Assembly (NCBI GenBank): GCA_905221605.1
Contig: CAJNDS010002113.1
Location: 1,290,524 to 1,328,023, forward strand
Length of the DNA stretch: 37,500 bases
Source of the DNA: Symbiodinium natans
Taxonomy: Eukaryota; Sar; Dinophyceae; Suessiales; Symbiodiniaceae
Direction of reading: 5' to 3'
In this document: in pieces, positions 27,855 to 37,079 of the stretch
Position numbering within the stretch: position 1 is the first letter of the stretch
How the letters are laid out: the number at the start of each line of letters is the position of its first letter
The notes under the pieces: generated by a model
Database searches by the model: none
What the model was told of the DNA's origin: nothing
What the model saw: the letters and a program-made list of their open reading frames with translations, nothing else
Program-made: the position numbers and the translations under genes

Positions 27855-30800
27855 ATGCTCACCTCCTGGATGCTGCTATGCCTTGGGTTGGTCTCTTGCA
27901 CTGCTGACACGACCGCGCCAGTGCCAGAGACTTAGGTAAAGGGATGAGGTAGGGTTTTAGGGTTTAGGGTTTAGGGTTCAGGGGGCGTAGCAGGGAGGAG
28001 ACCCCATAGTCACAAGTAGAGTTATAAGGACCCTAAACTGATTTATAAGGATCCTAACTTATAGGCTATAAGTCCCTTAACTATGGGGCCCTTCCCCAGA
28101 CCCCTGGGAGGATCATGGCCCAAGAGTACCATTTGGGGGGTTCTATTTTTGGATCCAGAGGTCTGGGTCCTTGTAGGGTTTTCACTGGGGTGTTCTTAGC
28201 AGGGAGTAGGGGAATTAGGGCTCTATTAAATCCATGAAAGGGAATTAATATATACATATATATATATATAATATAGAAAGGACCCTCATTCCCTCATTCC
28301 CTAGTAAGAGCCGGGGGGTTTAAGGCAGTCAGGGTATCTTACAATCTCGCCTCATTATACTAGCAGTCCTTTATAGGGATTAGTAAGGGGCCCCTCCTTG
28401 TAAGGTTTCAGTGAAACCCTAAACCCTAAACCCTAAACCCTAAACCCTAAACCCTAAACCCTAAACCCTATTGGAAACCCTAAACCCTATTGGGGATGTC
28501 AGCTTTGGATCTATAGCTCTGATGGGAGTACGCAGTGGTCGGTTCCACAGTGCTGGGTGCCCGAAGTGCCGCATGAAACAAAGGGATGCTCAAAGCAAAT
28601 CTTGGAGAAGCCAAACCCTAAACCCTAAACCCTAAACCCTATACCTTATACCCTAAACCGTCAGCGCATTTTCACACCAGAGGTTGACCCTAAACCCTTA
28701 CAACGCTGAGGCTGCACATTGAAGACACCAAGCCCTTCATCTTTCACGTCTTGATGACTGCGCAAGCCCCAGTCAAAAACTACCTAGGCGCCACGAATTT
28801 GCAGATGAACCCGGAACTCCAGGGTTTAGGGTTTAGGAGTCCAAGCGGGCGCCGGAATCCCAAACACTTACCCTAAACCCTAGAGTTCAGGACCAGTCAG
28901 ACCTTCAATGCTGCCTTCGCCACCCAAAAGGTCTGGGGATTGCTACACGGAGAGGCCCCCATAGTTGTCAGGACCCTAAATTGGGTTATCAGGATCCTAA
29001 CTTAGGCTGTAAGTCCCTTAACTACAGTCAGGAAATACAGGGGTTTCGTGGCATACAGCGTCCTCCTCAGCGAAAATGGGCTTCAAGTAGCGCAAAGGAA
29101 GCTGCCCGTGGTTTTTTGGTTCGAGGGGAAGCCAGAGGAGGCGGATTGTTGCCCTAAGGGTCCACGTACCTGTATCGTATAGACTTGGGCCCTATAAAGC
29201 TACTACATGGGATTCAGGCCCAAGCATATACTGCAAAGGTACATGGGCCCCCAGGGTTGTGCTTGAGAATGGGACACGCCTCGAGCCAGAGCTGCTGCTC
29301 AAAGAGTGAGCAGCCTGAGCTTGAGCAAGTCAAGGCAGATTCGGTGTTGGAAGCGCACGACCGCATCTTGGGAGCCCAGTGGTACCCTTTACCCTTTTTT
29401 TGGTTCTGGGTTCCCTTATACAGTAACCAACCCCAACAAAAGAAGGCTGCCCTTATTGTGGTATGGCTACCGGGCTAACCCTAAACCCTAAACGGTTACC
29501 AAGGCATTCAGGACGTTCCCGAAGAACCCGCCGAAGAGTCCCAGCAGTGCTATGAAGCTGGAGACCTTACCCGGACGTCCAGAGATTTGCTACGAGGCGT
29601 GCCATTGCGAAGGACTTACTGTTGGTTCGGTAAGGAGGGAATGAGGGCCCTACTTATACCCTTGCAGGGTACCTCATTCCCCCATTCCCTACTAACCAGC
29701 AGTAAGAGGACATTACGCCAGGGAGGCAAGCTATGGCGATACAAGCGCTTCAGATCGCCAGTGGTGTACCCTTTTCCCATATTCTACAATTTGCATTAGA
29801 ACGCCCATAGTAGATACTGTTGAGGCTTTTCAACCCCGCTGTACGCGCGAAAGGGTTTCCTTCATAGCTGACGTGGGAACCTAGGCCAAGCGAGTTAGAG
29901 TTTGCAGATCGTGAAAATCTTTACTCCGTTTCCAGACCCGTGGAGCATCTCGACGTGTTCATATCACACACTTGGTCGACACCCGGGATTTGGAAATATT
30001 TGTCTTTGCTGCTCCACTTCGGATGGCGACCCATGCTGGTGTTATGGGCCACTGCAACATTCCTGACCTTCTTCCTGTGCGTCTTCGAGATCTTGCCTCT
30101 GCTTTTCCAGTGGGATGACTTTGTTTCCGTTGGCATCTGGCTACTTGGTAGCTGAACGAGTACACTTTACACTTTTTGGTATACCATTTTAATCCCCTAT
30201 AGAACTGAAAGTGTACACTCTTTTTTTTTTTTTTTTTTTGGGGGGGGGGGGGGGGGGGCGGGGGCCTATGAAAACAGCAACTAAGGCTAACGTCAATTGG
30301 CTGGATCTCCGGGTTCGCAGGCTTGGCAATGTCTCCGTACTTACCCGCCGCCACAGCAGACGTGGCCTTCCTCGACTTTGTTTGTGTTCATCAAACAGAT
30401 GAGTCTTAGTAGTAGAGTAGGTAACCTTTAACCTCTTTGGGTTAATATATTCCCCTTAAAATCCCACAGGTTAACCTTTAAAACCCCTAGGTACTGGACA
30501 ACTAAGGAGTTGCTCATGCAGCAGGGTATCGGAAATATCGGAGGGTTTTTAGCAGCTTCGAAAGAGTTGCGCGTTCTTTGGAGCGCGCCGTATCTTTCGA
30601 GGCTTTGGTGCATATTTGAACTCTCGGCGTACAAAAAAGTGAACCCTGCTGGGAAAATCACGTTTGCGCCCTTGTTCATTGAAAGCATCATCTTGCAAAT
30701 CTTCATCTGGGTGCACATTGTAACCTCCGTCTTCTGGTATGCCCTCATCGTTGCCAAGATGTGGCTGTTGGCCATTTTGATCCTGGTGGGGCTTGGGGGA

Positions 30801-33800
30801 GTCCCTTTGGTGCATTCGCTTCGGTGTAGCTACCGCTCCAAGAACGCCTTGATCGCTGCGTTGGACAGCTTTGATGTCTGGAAAGTGGAGTGCCAGAATG
30901 ACTTCGATAGGGCACGAATACATGCTGCAATTGTGCGCTGGTATGGAAGCTTAGATGCCTTTTCTGCCCACGTCCGGGGTCCTCTTCGCCAGGATGTGCT
31001 TCTTTCTAGCTGAGTGAGTACACTTCAATGACATTTCTTTGGGATACTACAATCCCCTACAGAAGTGAAAGTGTACAGTTTTCGGGGGCTTATGAACTCT
31101 TCAACTAAGGCTGAATCCCATGAAGGTGGCTGGTAGCATCCCATTCGGCTACATATGTGTGCTGTCCTTGCCGTCATTCAACGTGGGCCTGGAGATGATC
31201 CTTGGCATGTCAGTCGCAGGCGTGCCATGGTACCACACACTGATCATCGTCTGCAGCACCATGGTTGGCTGGTGCTTGCTCCTTGCATGCATTGCCAGAT
31301 GGCAACCCTTAAGCCCTAAGCCCTTGCGATGCTTACCACCCTAGAATGCCCAGTAGTGCCCAGATTTTCCGATGTCCTGTTTAGAAAACAGTGCGCGTTT
31401 GTTCATATACCAATCCCTTGAAGCCAGAAAGTGCGCCCGTTTCATGCTCAGGTTCCCCAGAAGCCTGGCCCACCCCGAAAAGCAGCCCTAAACCCTAAAC
31501 CCTTAGGGTCAAGGTCCCTAAACCCTAACCCTAAACCCTAAACCCTAAACCCTAAACCCTAAAGGGTTTGGGGTTTAGGCTTAGGGTTTCCCAAACTTCA
31601 GGTGGCTGCGAACAGCCTTGCTGTGCTTGTTCGGAAAAAAGGTTCCATGTACCGATGTAGTATATACTTGGGCCCTAAAGCTACTATATGGGAACCCCTT
31701 TGAGGCCCAAGTATATACTCTAAGGGTACATGGACCCTTCGGGTATTTGGAGAGGGTGCTTACCAAAGGGGACTCTGCTGTATTTGGGGTACATAAGAGG
31801 TATCTTTGTTTGGGAGCACCGGCTTGCAACGAGGCTGTGGGCTCCGTCTTGCATAGTGCTTTTGGTGTACGTCTGCGAAGCCGGCGCAGAAGGTTCCTCG
31901 AACAGGTGCGAGTTTGGGGCAACCCTTTAAATCCTTAAATTTGGGATGTTCCCCCTTATACTAACAGTCCTTAATCGGGAGTAATTAAACTAAGAGGTAC
32001 TTTAGTCCCTAGCAAGGACTGTTAGCACAAGGGGGAACATCCCAACCCTAAACCTTTAACGCTAAAAAAGCCTTGCGACCCAAACTCTAAACCCCCGGCC
32101 TTTAAGCTTTGAACCCTAATCAAACCTTTGAACCCTAATCAAACCCTGAGCGCCTTCCGCCCTGGGGCGGTTTGACCCTGAACCCTGCGCCCCAAATCCT
32201 GGACCCTGGGGCCTTGTGAAAATCTGCCTGTTTTACTCCCTGTATAGAGTAGCCGAGGTCACATCTCCTTTCGTTGTCTTCTTTCCTAAGACCCCTGTCA
32301 GAACCCTCCCTAAGACAGGAGAGTTGATTCAGGGTCCTTTTCACTGGTTACTTCCGCAGCTGTCTTGGCCTTGAGCTCGCCATAGCGCCATGAAAAGTGT
32401 GCTACGCAGTTACTGCTCTTCCCCGCTCCCTCAAACTGGCTGCGGAGAGTCACCCTCAAGCCCGTAACTGGGTAAGGGCAAAGCCCCGTGTTGTTGTTTT
32501 TCTCCTCCCGCCATGTCACGGTACGATCCGTTGGAAGTACATGGAATGCCGCTTGAAACCACGTCCGGCTCTTATATTAATTCCGGCACAGCATCCGGCT
32601 TTCACGATTGGAAGTTCAAGACCCAGGCTCGTGTACTACAACACCGTGAACGCATGAGTCGCGAGTTAACCAAGGACCTAGGATCTTCTTGCTCGTATGC
32701 CGAATGGCAGAGGTCCTGGACAGGAAGAAGACTGCAGCAGTGCAGGGCAAGACCACTTACAATCGATAGATGAGACACAGATTGACATGCATCTCGCATC
32801 CGCTTTCCTGATCGCTCGCGACATAGGCTTAGAACGATTAAGCAAACATGATGGCATAGATCATCATCTGATTGAGGTCATCCAGAGGCACGTTTGTGTT
32901 TGCTACAAAGCGAGGAAGCCTCAGAGCTAGTTCGAGTTGGTCAACAACGAGATGGACCATTATCCCAATGACGAGCCCATGCTCTCCTACATTGGTCGGA
33001 GGAAGAGATGGTGGGTCACACAGCGAGGACTCGTCCCCAGTCTTACTATCTCTGAATCACGTATGAGAGCCAATTTATTGGATGAGTTATCTGGGCTATC
33101 AAAGTCCAAAACAGTTGATGGTCCAGTTGATGGTCAAAACGGCCGCTAAGGAAGAGACCGTCGAGGTGTGTGCTCGTGTTCTCGCACGACACCATTGCGT
33201 GGTCAATCTCAGCGAAAGGCTTCGCCTTCGCGAGGAACCGTCGAACTCGACGAGGAGCTTTCCTTCTCTCGAAGGCAAGGGGAAAAAGTACCCATGGTAT
33301 AATCCTTCGCAACCTCGACTCCCATACGCCAGTATTTCACCACTTACGAAGGCAAGGTACGGATACATTTCATCCGAACAGGACTATGATGGTTATTCCC
33401 ATGACGATGCTTGGTGGAATGAGTCCGAAGGTTGGAATAGTTATTATGTCAGTAAGCCAGCGCCAGAGTCGTGTTTGAGTCAGGAAACACCTGAACACGA
33501 CCAGGACATGGATCCCGATTTGGTCGAAGCCCTGAACGCGTATGCCTCAGTGCAAGCAGACGCAGGCCTAGCAGACCTAGGCGAGGACTGTGCAGAAGCC
33601 GTGTAAGGATAACGGCAAAGGCAAATTTAAGGCAAGGGCAAAGGCTTCGGGAAGGGCAAGCTCGCGCCGTCGAATCTATCCATAGCAGATAGAAGGGCTA
33701 AGCTACAGGAGCTCAAAGCGAAGTCGAAATGTCTTCGGTGTGGTGCGAGTAGTCATTGGGCAGGAGATAAATAGCGGCGTTTCAGAACTGAACGGACTTC

Positions 33801-36800
33801 ATCTTCCCCCACTACTACACCGCCCGCTCCAGGAGCCGTACTCGTGGCTGAAGCAGCCAACGACGAAGACGTCGAACCCTTTCACCTGACAGGGTTTCCA
33901 GCTCCCGCTGCGCAGCAGATTGGTCCTATCGCGACCACAGCCCCCAGGGTCACAGCGCCCAGGATCGCCCGAAATAGTCGGAGCAATCAAGCCCTTATGA
34001 TGCACCCCCAGTAGGTGCCTCTACTGTTTTCCAGTTCGGACACCACAGAGAGGCTTGACTTGGGGCCAAGTCCTTCACCGCTACCCATCGTATTATCTTT
34101 GAGGTAGAAAACAAAAAACCGAGCAAAGGACTCGCAGATTTCCTTGATTGGGTCACAGAGTATTGTACGGTCGAAGGCGACTGTCGCAACCCAAGCATAC
34201 CCATAGAGGTCGCACAGAGGGATACTCCACTTAGCGAGATTCCCCCTCCTCAGCCACCTGCCAGGAGTGGTCACACCGGCGTCGACACAGTCGACGATGC
34301 CGGGAATGCCCGAGAGCGATGCTTTCCATCTTGCAAGAGTTTCAGCAAGACAGGACGCATTCATAGATACGCGTACACGCAAGACATGTTGTTGGGTGCA
34401 GAAGAACAAGAAGACGATCCAACTAGCCAACCCAGAGACACGTACACACCCTAATGTTGATAGAAGAGGTTCTACGAAGAGCTTAGCCCACGCTACTTGC
34501 AAGGATTGTGGTACAGTGCTTGATGAGTTGCCGCAGGAAGAGCCAAAGGCTCGAGTGGACACGGCTGCCATAGTGCAGAATGCCAATACCCTGGACCTTT
34601 TGCGAGCCATAGCTAGCTCGGCAAGGCAATGCTACCCTATTGAGACTGTAGTACCAGTGCAGTGGAAGAACACTTCCTCAATGAACCTAGCGTAGAGCCA
34701 GCGGACCTGCATAGCCTCCTGAAGGCCTTAGACTCCCAAATAGAGGATACCTCTTGGGAAACCATCTCCCAGGCAACAGCTTCGTTCCCATCCGCGGCAC
34801 TGGCACAGTCCGCGAGATCACGCGCGGCGCCGTCTAGTGTCCCTTCACACTCACGAAGGGAAGCGAACTATGCAATGCTTGTTGATGGTGCCATCGGGGA
34901 TACCCAAGGACATAGTCTCCTCAAAGATCTTCCTGTTGTCAACATCCATGAAGATTCTGGTATTATCGTTTTATTGGATGAAGGATGCAACAGCACCGTC
35001 CACGAGTGGGCTAGACGAATTGAGGTGAAGTTAGAATCCTTAGGATTCTCCTCTAAGTTCGACCCCAGTCATTCTAAAGGCTTCAGAGGACTTTCATGGA
35101 GTGCTCAGACATAGGAGTCCGATGTTTTCCTTTTTCTATTACCACCCCCGAAGGCAGGAGATTACCTGGCATATTGGACTCCCACGAAGTCCCTGGACGC
35201 TCCTTCTATCCATACATGCACAAGCGAAATTTCGCTTAACCAAGGTAGCGCATGAAGGCCGTGCATTTGTGAGCCTCCCCAACAATCCCGAGCACAGACT
35301 CGAGTTGTAGTTATATCGTACTCGTGACTCGTGACAGCGGATTGTTAGCTATTGACATTTCGTCGGGATTGAGATACGGCAAGCCGCCCCAATGCGTCAG
35401 GGAGTTGTAACCTTTGAGTTCGATCGCGAGCCCCTTGCCCAATTCCCAGGTCATGGAACTTGCTTCATTGGTCATCCCACTCCGCTGGAATCTATGATCA
35501 AGACGGATTTGGAGTTGGAAGCCTTGCGATGGGCCGCAGAGCCCGAAAACCACGGCTGCAAGAATCGTCGTACTGGTGTCCTTAGGGGCGCCGTACCCTC
35601 AGCCGCCACAGTCCATGCAGGCGTCACAGGCGAAAGGCCCCTTCCCGGCCCGGCCCGGCGAGCCCCGAATGACCGTGTGTATCAACGGCTACGGCTCGCA
35701 CTATGAAGAGGGTGTAAACGCCATGGGCAAAAAGCTCAACCAGGATCCCTTCGTTGGACTCCTTCCAATGGTGTGGTACCATCCGTCGAATGACGAGTCT
35801 TACAAGTACCATGTTGGGGTCCCATCCAACTATTCTGAGTGATATAATATCGCTCAGAGAAGCTCAGAGTGAACCTTTCCAAAGGAATGCCAGCGAGATC
35901 TCCGTCTGGATAAAGCACCTGCAGGACACCACGAAGATCAGGAAGGTCATCCTCGTGGTCTACCGCCTCATGAACCAACATAAGTCGGTAGCTGTTACTC
36001 ACCTCCTAACAGGAGTGCTAGAGGCGGATGGAGAAGTGGACATTCATGTCACCCAGCAAAGCTCTGGGGAAAGCTGGCCGGCGATGGGCAAGAAGGCTTG
36101 CCAGGGAGCTTGTGAGGAATGCGTTCACGGGACTCAGATATCGCAGCCGCAGCCCGCTGTTAAGCGCATCATGAGCGAGTTCATCCAGACCATGAAGAAC
36201 ACCAACCAGGAAAGCGGCGATTTCACAGTCATCAGGAAAGAAAGAATACCCCCGTCGAGCTCTCTCGTCGTCCCTAAAGCGAACACGTGGGAAGAGTACT
36301 TAAACACTTTTGTCCTTTCTTGACGAAGGAGTCGATGTGACTCGGAGATAAGACGGGTGTGGAAATCTACCTGTTTTACTCCCTGTATAGAGTAGCCGAG
36401 GTCACATCTCCTTTCGTTCTCTTCTTTCCTAAGAACCCTGTCAGAACCCTCCCTAAGACAGGAGAGTTGATGCAGGGTCCTTTTCACTGGTTACTTCCGC
36501 AACCGTCTAGGCCCTGAGCTCACCTTAGCCCCAAGAAAAGCGTGCTACGCAGTTACTGCTCTTCCCCGCTCCTTCAAAATCCTAAATTATCTTGGGCACC
36601 TGCAGGTTCGTGTATCACCTTCAGACCTTGTTGATCGTCCTCATGCTCTGGCTTGTCGTTGTCTTCGGGCTCGTGTGCACAATGCACTGCCACCTCTATG
36701 GTGTTGTGGCTGTACCTCGGGCTCCATTTACCCACCCCTAACTACTATTCCCCAACAAATGAAAAATATTCTTTTAAGGGTAATACAGGGATTACTATTT

Positions 36801-37069
36801 TATATTCTTTTGGGGTTCTTAAGCAAGTAGTAGCTAAGGTAAGTCCCAAGGATTCCCTATTTAGTTACATGGACCTTAGGGTACTATTCTGGGGGTAATG
36901 CCCTACATGCAGCGGGAGTATAACCTACTGTTGTGTACTTGGAGCTTCATGGCACACCCTACACCCGAAACCCTAAACCGCAGGGTTTCAGTCACAGGTA
37001 TTGGCATGGAGCAGTGTCGCATTTCTATTCTCGGCGGTTACATGGCGCTGCTGCTGGCGGCGGCACTGA
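27855..37069 (+). CDS. polytopic membrane protein with TIR-like domain, 16-exon model, 727 aa
   Basis: Exons: 27855-27926, 28503-28609, 28711-28823, 28891-28954, 29041-29150, 29255-29373, 29504-29629, 29709-29763, 29908-30151, 30286-30400, 30507-31009, 31110-31301, 31602-31641, 31769-31905, 36606-36720 and 36998-37069. Total 2184 nt, in frame throughout. Exon 1 reads like a signal peptide (MLTSWMLLCLGLVSC). Exon 9 has HLDVFISHTW and a membrane segment (VLWATATFLTFFLCVF). Exons 10-11 have AFLDFVCVHQTDELLM and then RLWCIFEL, matching the WCxxE motif that holds the catalytic Glu in plant and bacterial TIR NADases. At least six hydrophobic stretches follow in exons 11-16. TIR-like membrane proteins of this kind are, from memory, abundant in dinoflagellates; NAD hydrolysis or signalling is inference. 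Weakest joins: exon 1 to 2 (acceptor CAG|C) and the final exon, where all three frames are open; an earlier stop right after exon 15 is possible. Introns are mostly single repeat elements. Confidence 0.75.
28003..28090. mobile_element. inverted-repeat family 6, copy b
   Basis: CCCCATAGTCACAAGTAGAG...AAGTCCCTTAACTATGGGGC. Relatives lie at 15305-15375 and 28955-29040. Confidence 0.6.
28199..28309. mobile_element. family 4, copy c, with TA expansion
   Basis: GCAGGGAGTAGGGGAATTAG...CCCTCATTCCCTAGTAAGAG with a TATATA core, in intron 1 of the TIR-like gene. Confidence 0.6.
28414..28890. repeat. telomeric tracts in introns 1-3 of the TIR-like gene
   Basis: 28414-28495 (intron 1), 28614-28660 (in the 101-nt intron 2), 28824-28840 (start of the 67-nt intron 3, whose GTTTAGGG supplies the GT donor). 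Confidence 0.8.
28955..29040. mobile_element. family 6, copy c (whole intron)
   Basis: The 86-nt intron GCCCCCATAGTTGTCAGGAC...ACTACAGTCAGGAAATACAG lies between in-phase exons 28891-28954 and 29041-29150 of the TIR-like gene. Confidence 0.65.
29151..29254. mobile_element. inverted-repeat family 3, copy e (whole intron)
   Basis: The intron GCCCTAAGGGTCCACGTACC...GGTACATGGGCCCCCAG is the element itself: GC donor, AG acceptor, 104 nt, between in-phase exons 29041-29150 and 29255-29373. Confidence 0.78.
29374..29503. mobile_element. inverted-repeat family 9, copy d (whole intron)
   Basis: GC-donor intron GCCCAGTGGTACCCTTTACC...TGGCTACCGGGC plus two CCCTAAA units and GGTTACCAAG|G. It lies between exons 29255-29373 and 29504-29629. 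Confidence 0.62.
29630..29708. mobile_element. inverted-repeat family 4, copy d (fills an intron)
   Basis: GTAAGGAGGGAATGAGGGCCCT...CATTCCCCCATTCCCTACTAACC, then CAGTAAGAG|G. A 79-nt intron between exons 29504-29629 and 29709-29763; the element's own end provides GTAAGG. Confidence 0.72.
30152..30285 (+). mobile_element. introner family 1, copy b (whole intron)
   Basis: It begins CTGAACGAGTACACTT and ends CAGCAACTAAG. The element exactly fills the intron between two TIR-like-gene exons, in phase. Its central T/G stretch is expanded to a long T run followed by a long G run; sister copies have only T6G5 or so. Confidence 0.75.
31010..31109 (+). mobile_element. introner family 1, copy c (whole intron)
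   Basis: 100 nt, CTGAGTGAGTACACTT...TTCAACTAAG, filling the intron after the 503-nt exon. Internal complementary pieces (GTACACTT with AAGTGTAC; GGGATACTACAATCCC) allow hairpins. Confidence 0.78.
31484..31590. repeat. CCCTAAA tract with head-to-head switch
   Basis: In the 31302-31601 intron: CCCTAAA units then CCCTAAAGGGTTTGGGG, reversing orientation. Confidence 0.8.
31642..31737. mobile_element. inverted-repeat family 3, copy f (in a host intron)
   Basis: GTTCCATGTACC...TAGTATATACTTGGGCC on the left, and GGCCCAAGTATATACT...GGTACATGGACC on the right, about 35-nt imperfect terminal repeats. Its first bases give the GT donor of the intron 31642-31768 in the TIR-like gene. Confidence 0.78.
31941..32045. 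mobile_element. family 5, copy b
   Basis: TTGGGATGTTCCCCCTTATA...CACAAGGGGGAACATCCCAA, in the same intron as the LTR element. A degenerate relative lies at about 28333-28400. Confidence 0.75.
32215..32433 (+). repeat. 5' LTR
   Basis: 219 nt, starts TGTGAAAATCTGCC and ends CTCCCTCA. By eye it differs from the 3' LTR at about 15 positions (near 7%) with no indel, so the insertion is not recent. Confidence 0.85.
32513..33780 (+). pseudogene. gag remnant of the retroelement
   Basis: Gag-like pieces lie in different frames: SGFHDWKFKTQARVLQHRER (from 32600), DMHLASAFLIARDIGLERLS (from 32785), MLSYIGRRKRWW and MRANLLDELSGLSKS (32980-33110). A GKGKG-type basic stretch and a zinc-knuckle-like CLRCGASSHWAGD (33724-33770) follow; the last Cys of the CCHC box is replaced by Lys and then a stop. 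At least three frameshifts or stops break it. Assignment rests on resemblance to copia-type Gag of dinoflagellates. Confidence 0.65.
34080..35320 (+). pseudogene. protease-region remnant of the retroelement
   Basis: Frames carry HPNVDRRGSTKSLAH followed by CKDCGTVLDELPQEE (34440-34550), then IIVLLDEGCNSTVHEWARRI (34960-35025), which I read as the modified active-site region of a copia-type aspartic protease, and LLSIHAQAKFRLTKV (35190-35235). Frames change around 34695, 35115 and 35310, so no intact product is possible. The family call is moderate: the motifs are divergent from the usual DTG. Confidence 0.5.
35550..36326 (+). other. non-retroviral-looking coding segment inside the retroelement
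   Basis: Where integrase and reverse transcriptase would be expected, two overlapping frames read like ordinary protein: MTVCINGYGSHYEEGVNAMG (from about 35668, ending 35842) and, one frameshift later, ISVWIKHLQDTTKIRKVILV continuing to VVPKANTWEEYLNTFVLS (stop 36324). No RT, RNase H or integrase motif is visible. It may be a captured host gene piece or an unrecognised element protein. Confidence 0.4.
36358..36576 (+). repeat. 3' LTR
   Basis: 219 nt, starts TGTGGAAATCTACC and ends CTCCTTCA; same length as the 5' LTR. Its right flank runs into AAATCCTAAATTATC and then the CTGCAG acceptor of the host gene's next exon. Confidence 0.85.
36725..36960. mobile_element. unclassified inverted-repeat sequence in the last intron
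   Basis: CCCTAACTACTATTCCCCAA near 36737 is imperfectly complementary to TTGGGGTTC...AGTAGTAGCTAAGG near 36810-36842; a second element-like stretch follows to GTACTTGGAGCTTCATGG. Confidence 0.4.
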
Positions 37070-37079
37070 GCAGCAGGAA

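Larger units (their letters stand above)
32215..36576 (+). mobile_element. degenerate, non-autonomous Ty1/copia-like LTR retroelement
   Basis: Two direct LTRs of 219 nt, each TG...CA, enclose 3.9 kb of internal sequence. Gag-like and protease-region remnants are readable, all broken by stops and frameshifts. I see no integrase, reverse transcriptase or RNase H. A purine-rich stretch, GGAGATAAGACGGG, lies just before the 3' LTR as a possible polypurine tract. Flanks (GGCCT on the left, AAATC on the right) do not form a target-site duplication. The element sits in the intron between exons at 31769-31905 and 36606-36720 of the TIR-like gene, in the same orientation. Confidence 0.85.

Noticed and set aside
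33987-34610. 207-codon reverse-strand frame
   Set aside because: It is antisense to the retroelement's gag-pol remnant and has no independent coding signal.
32205-36585. Target-site duplication for the LTR element
   Set aside because: Five-base flanks on the two sides do not match for any reasonable LTR boundary.
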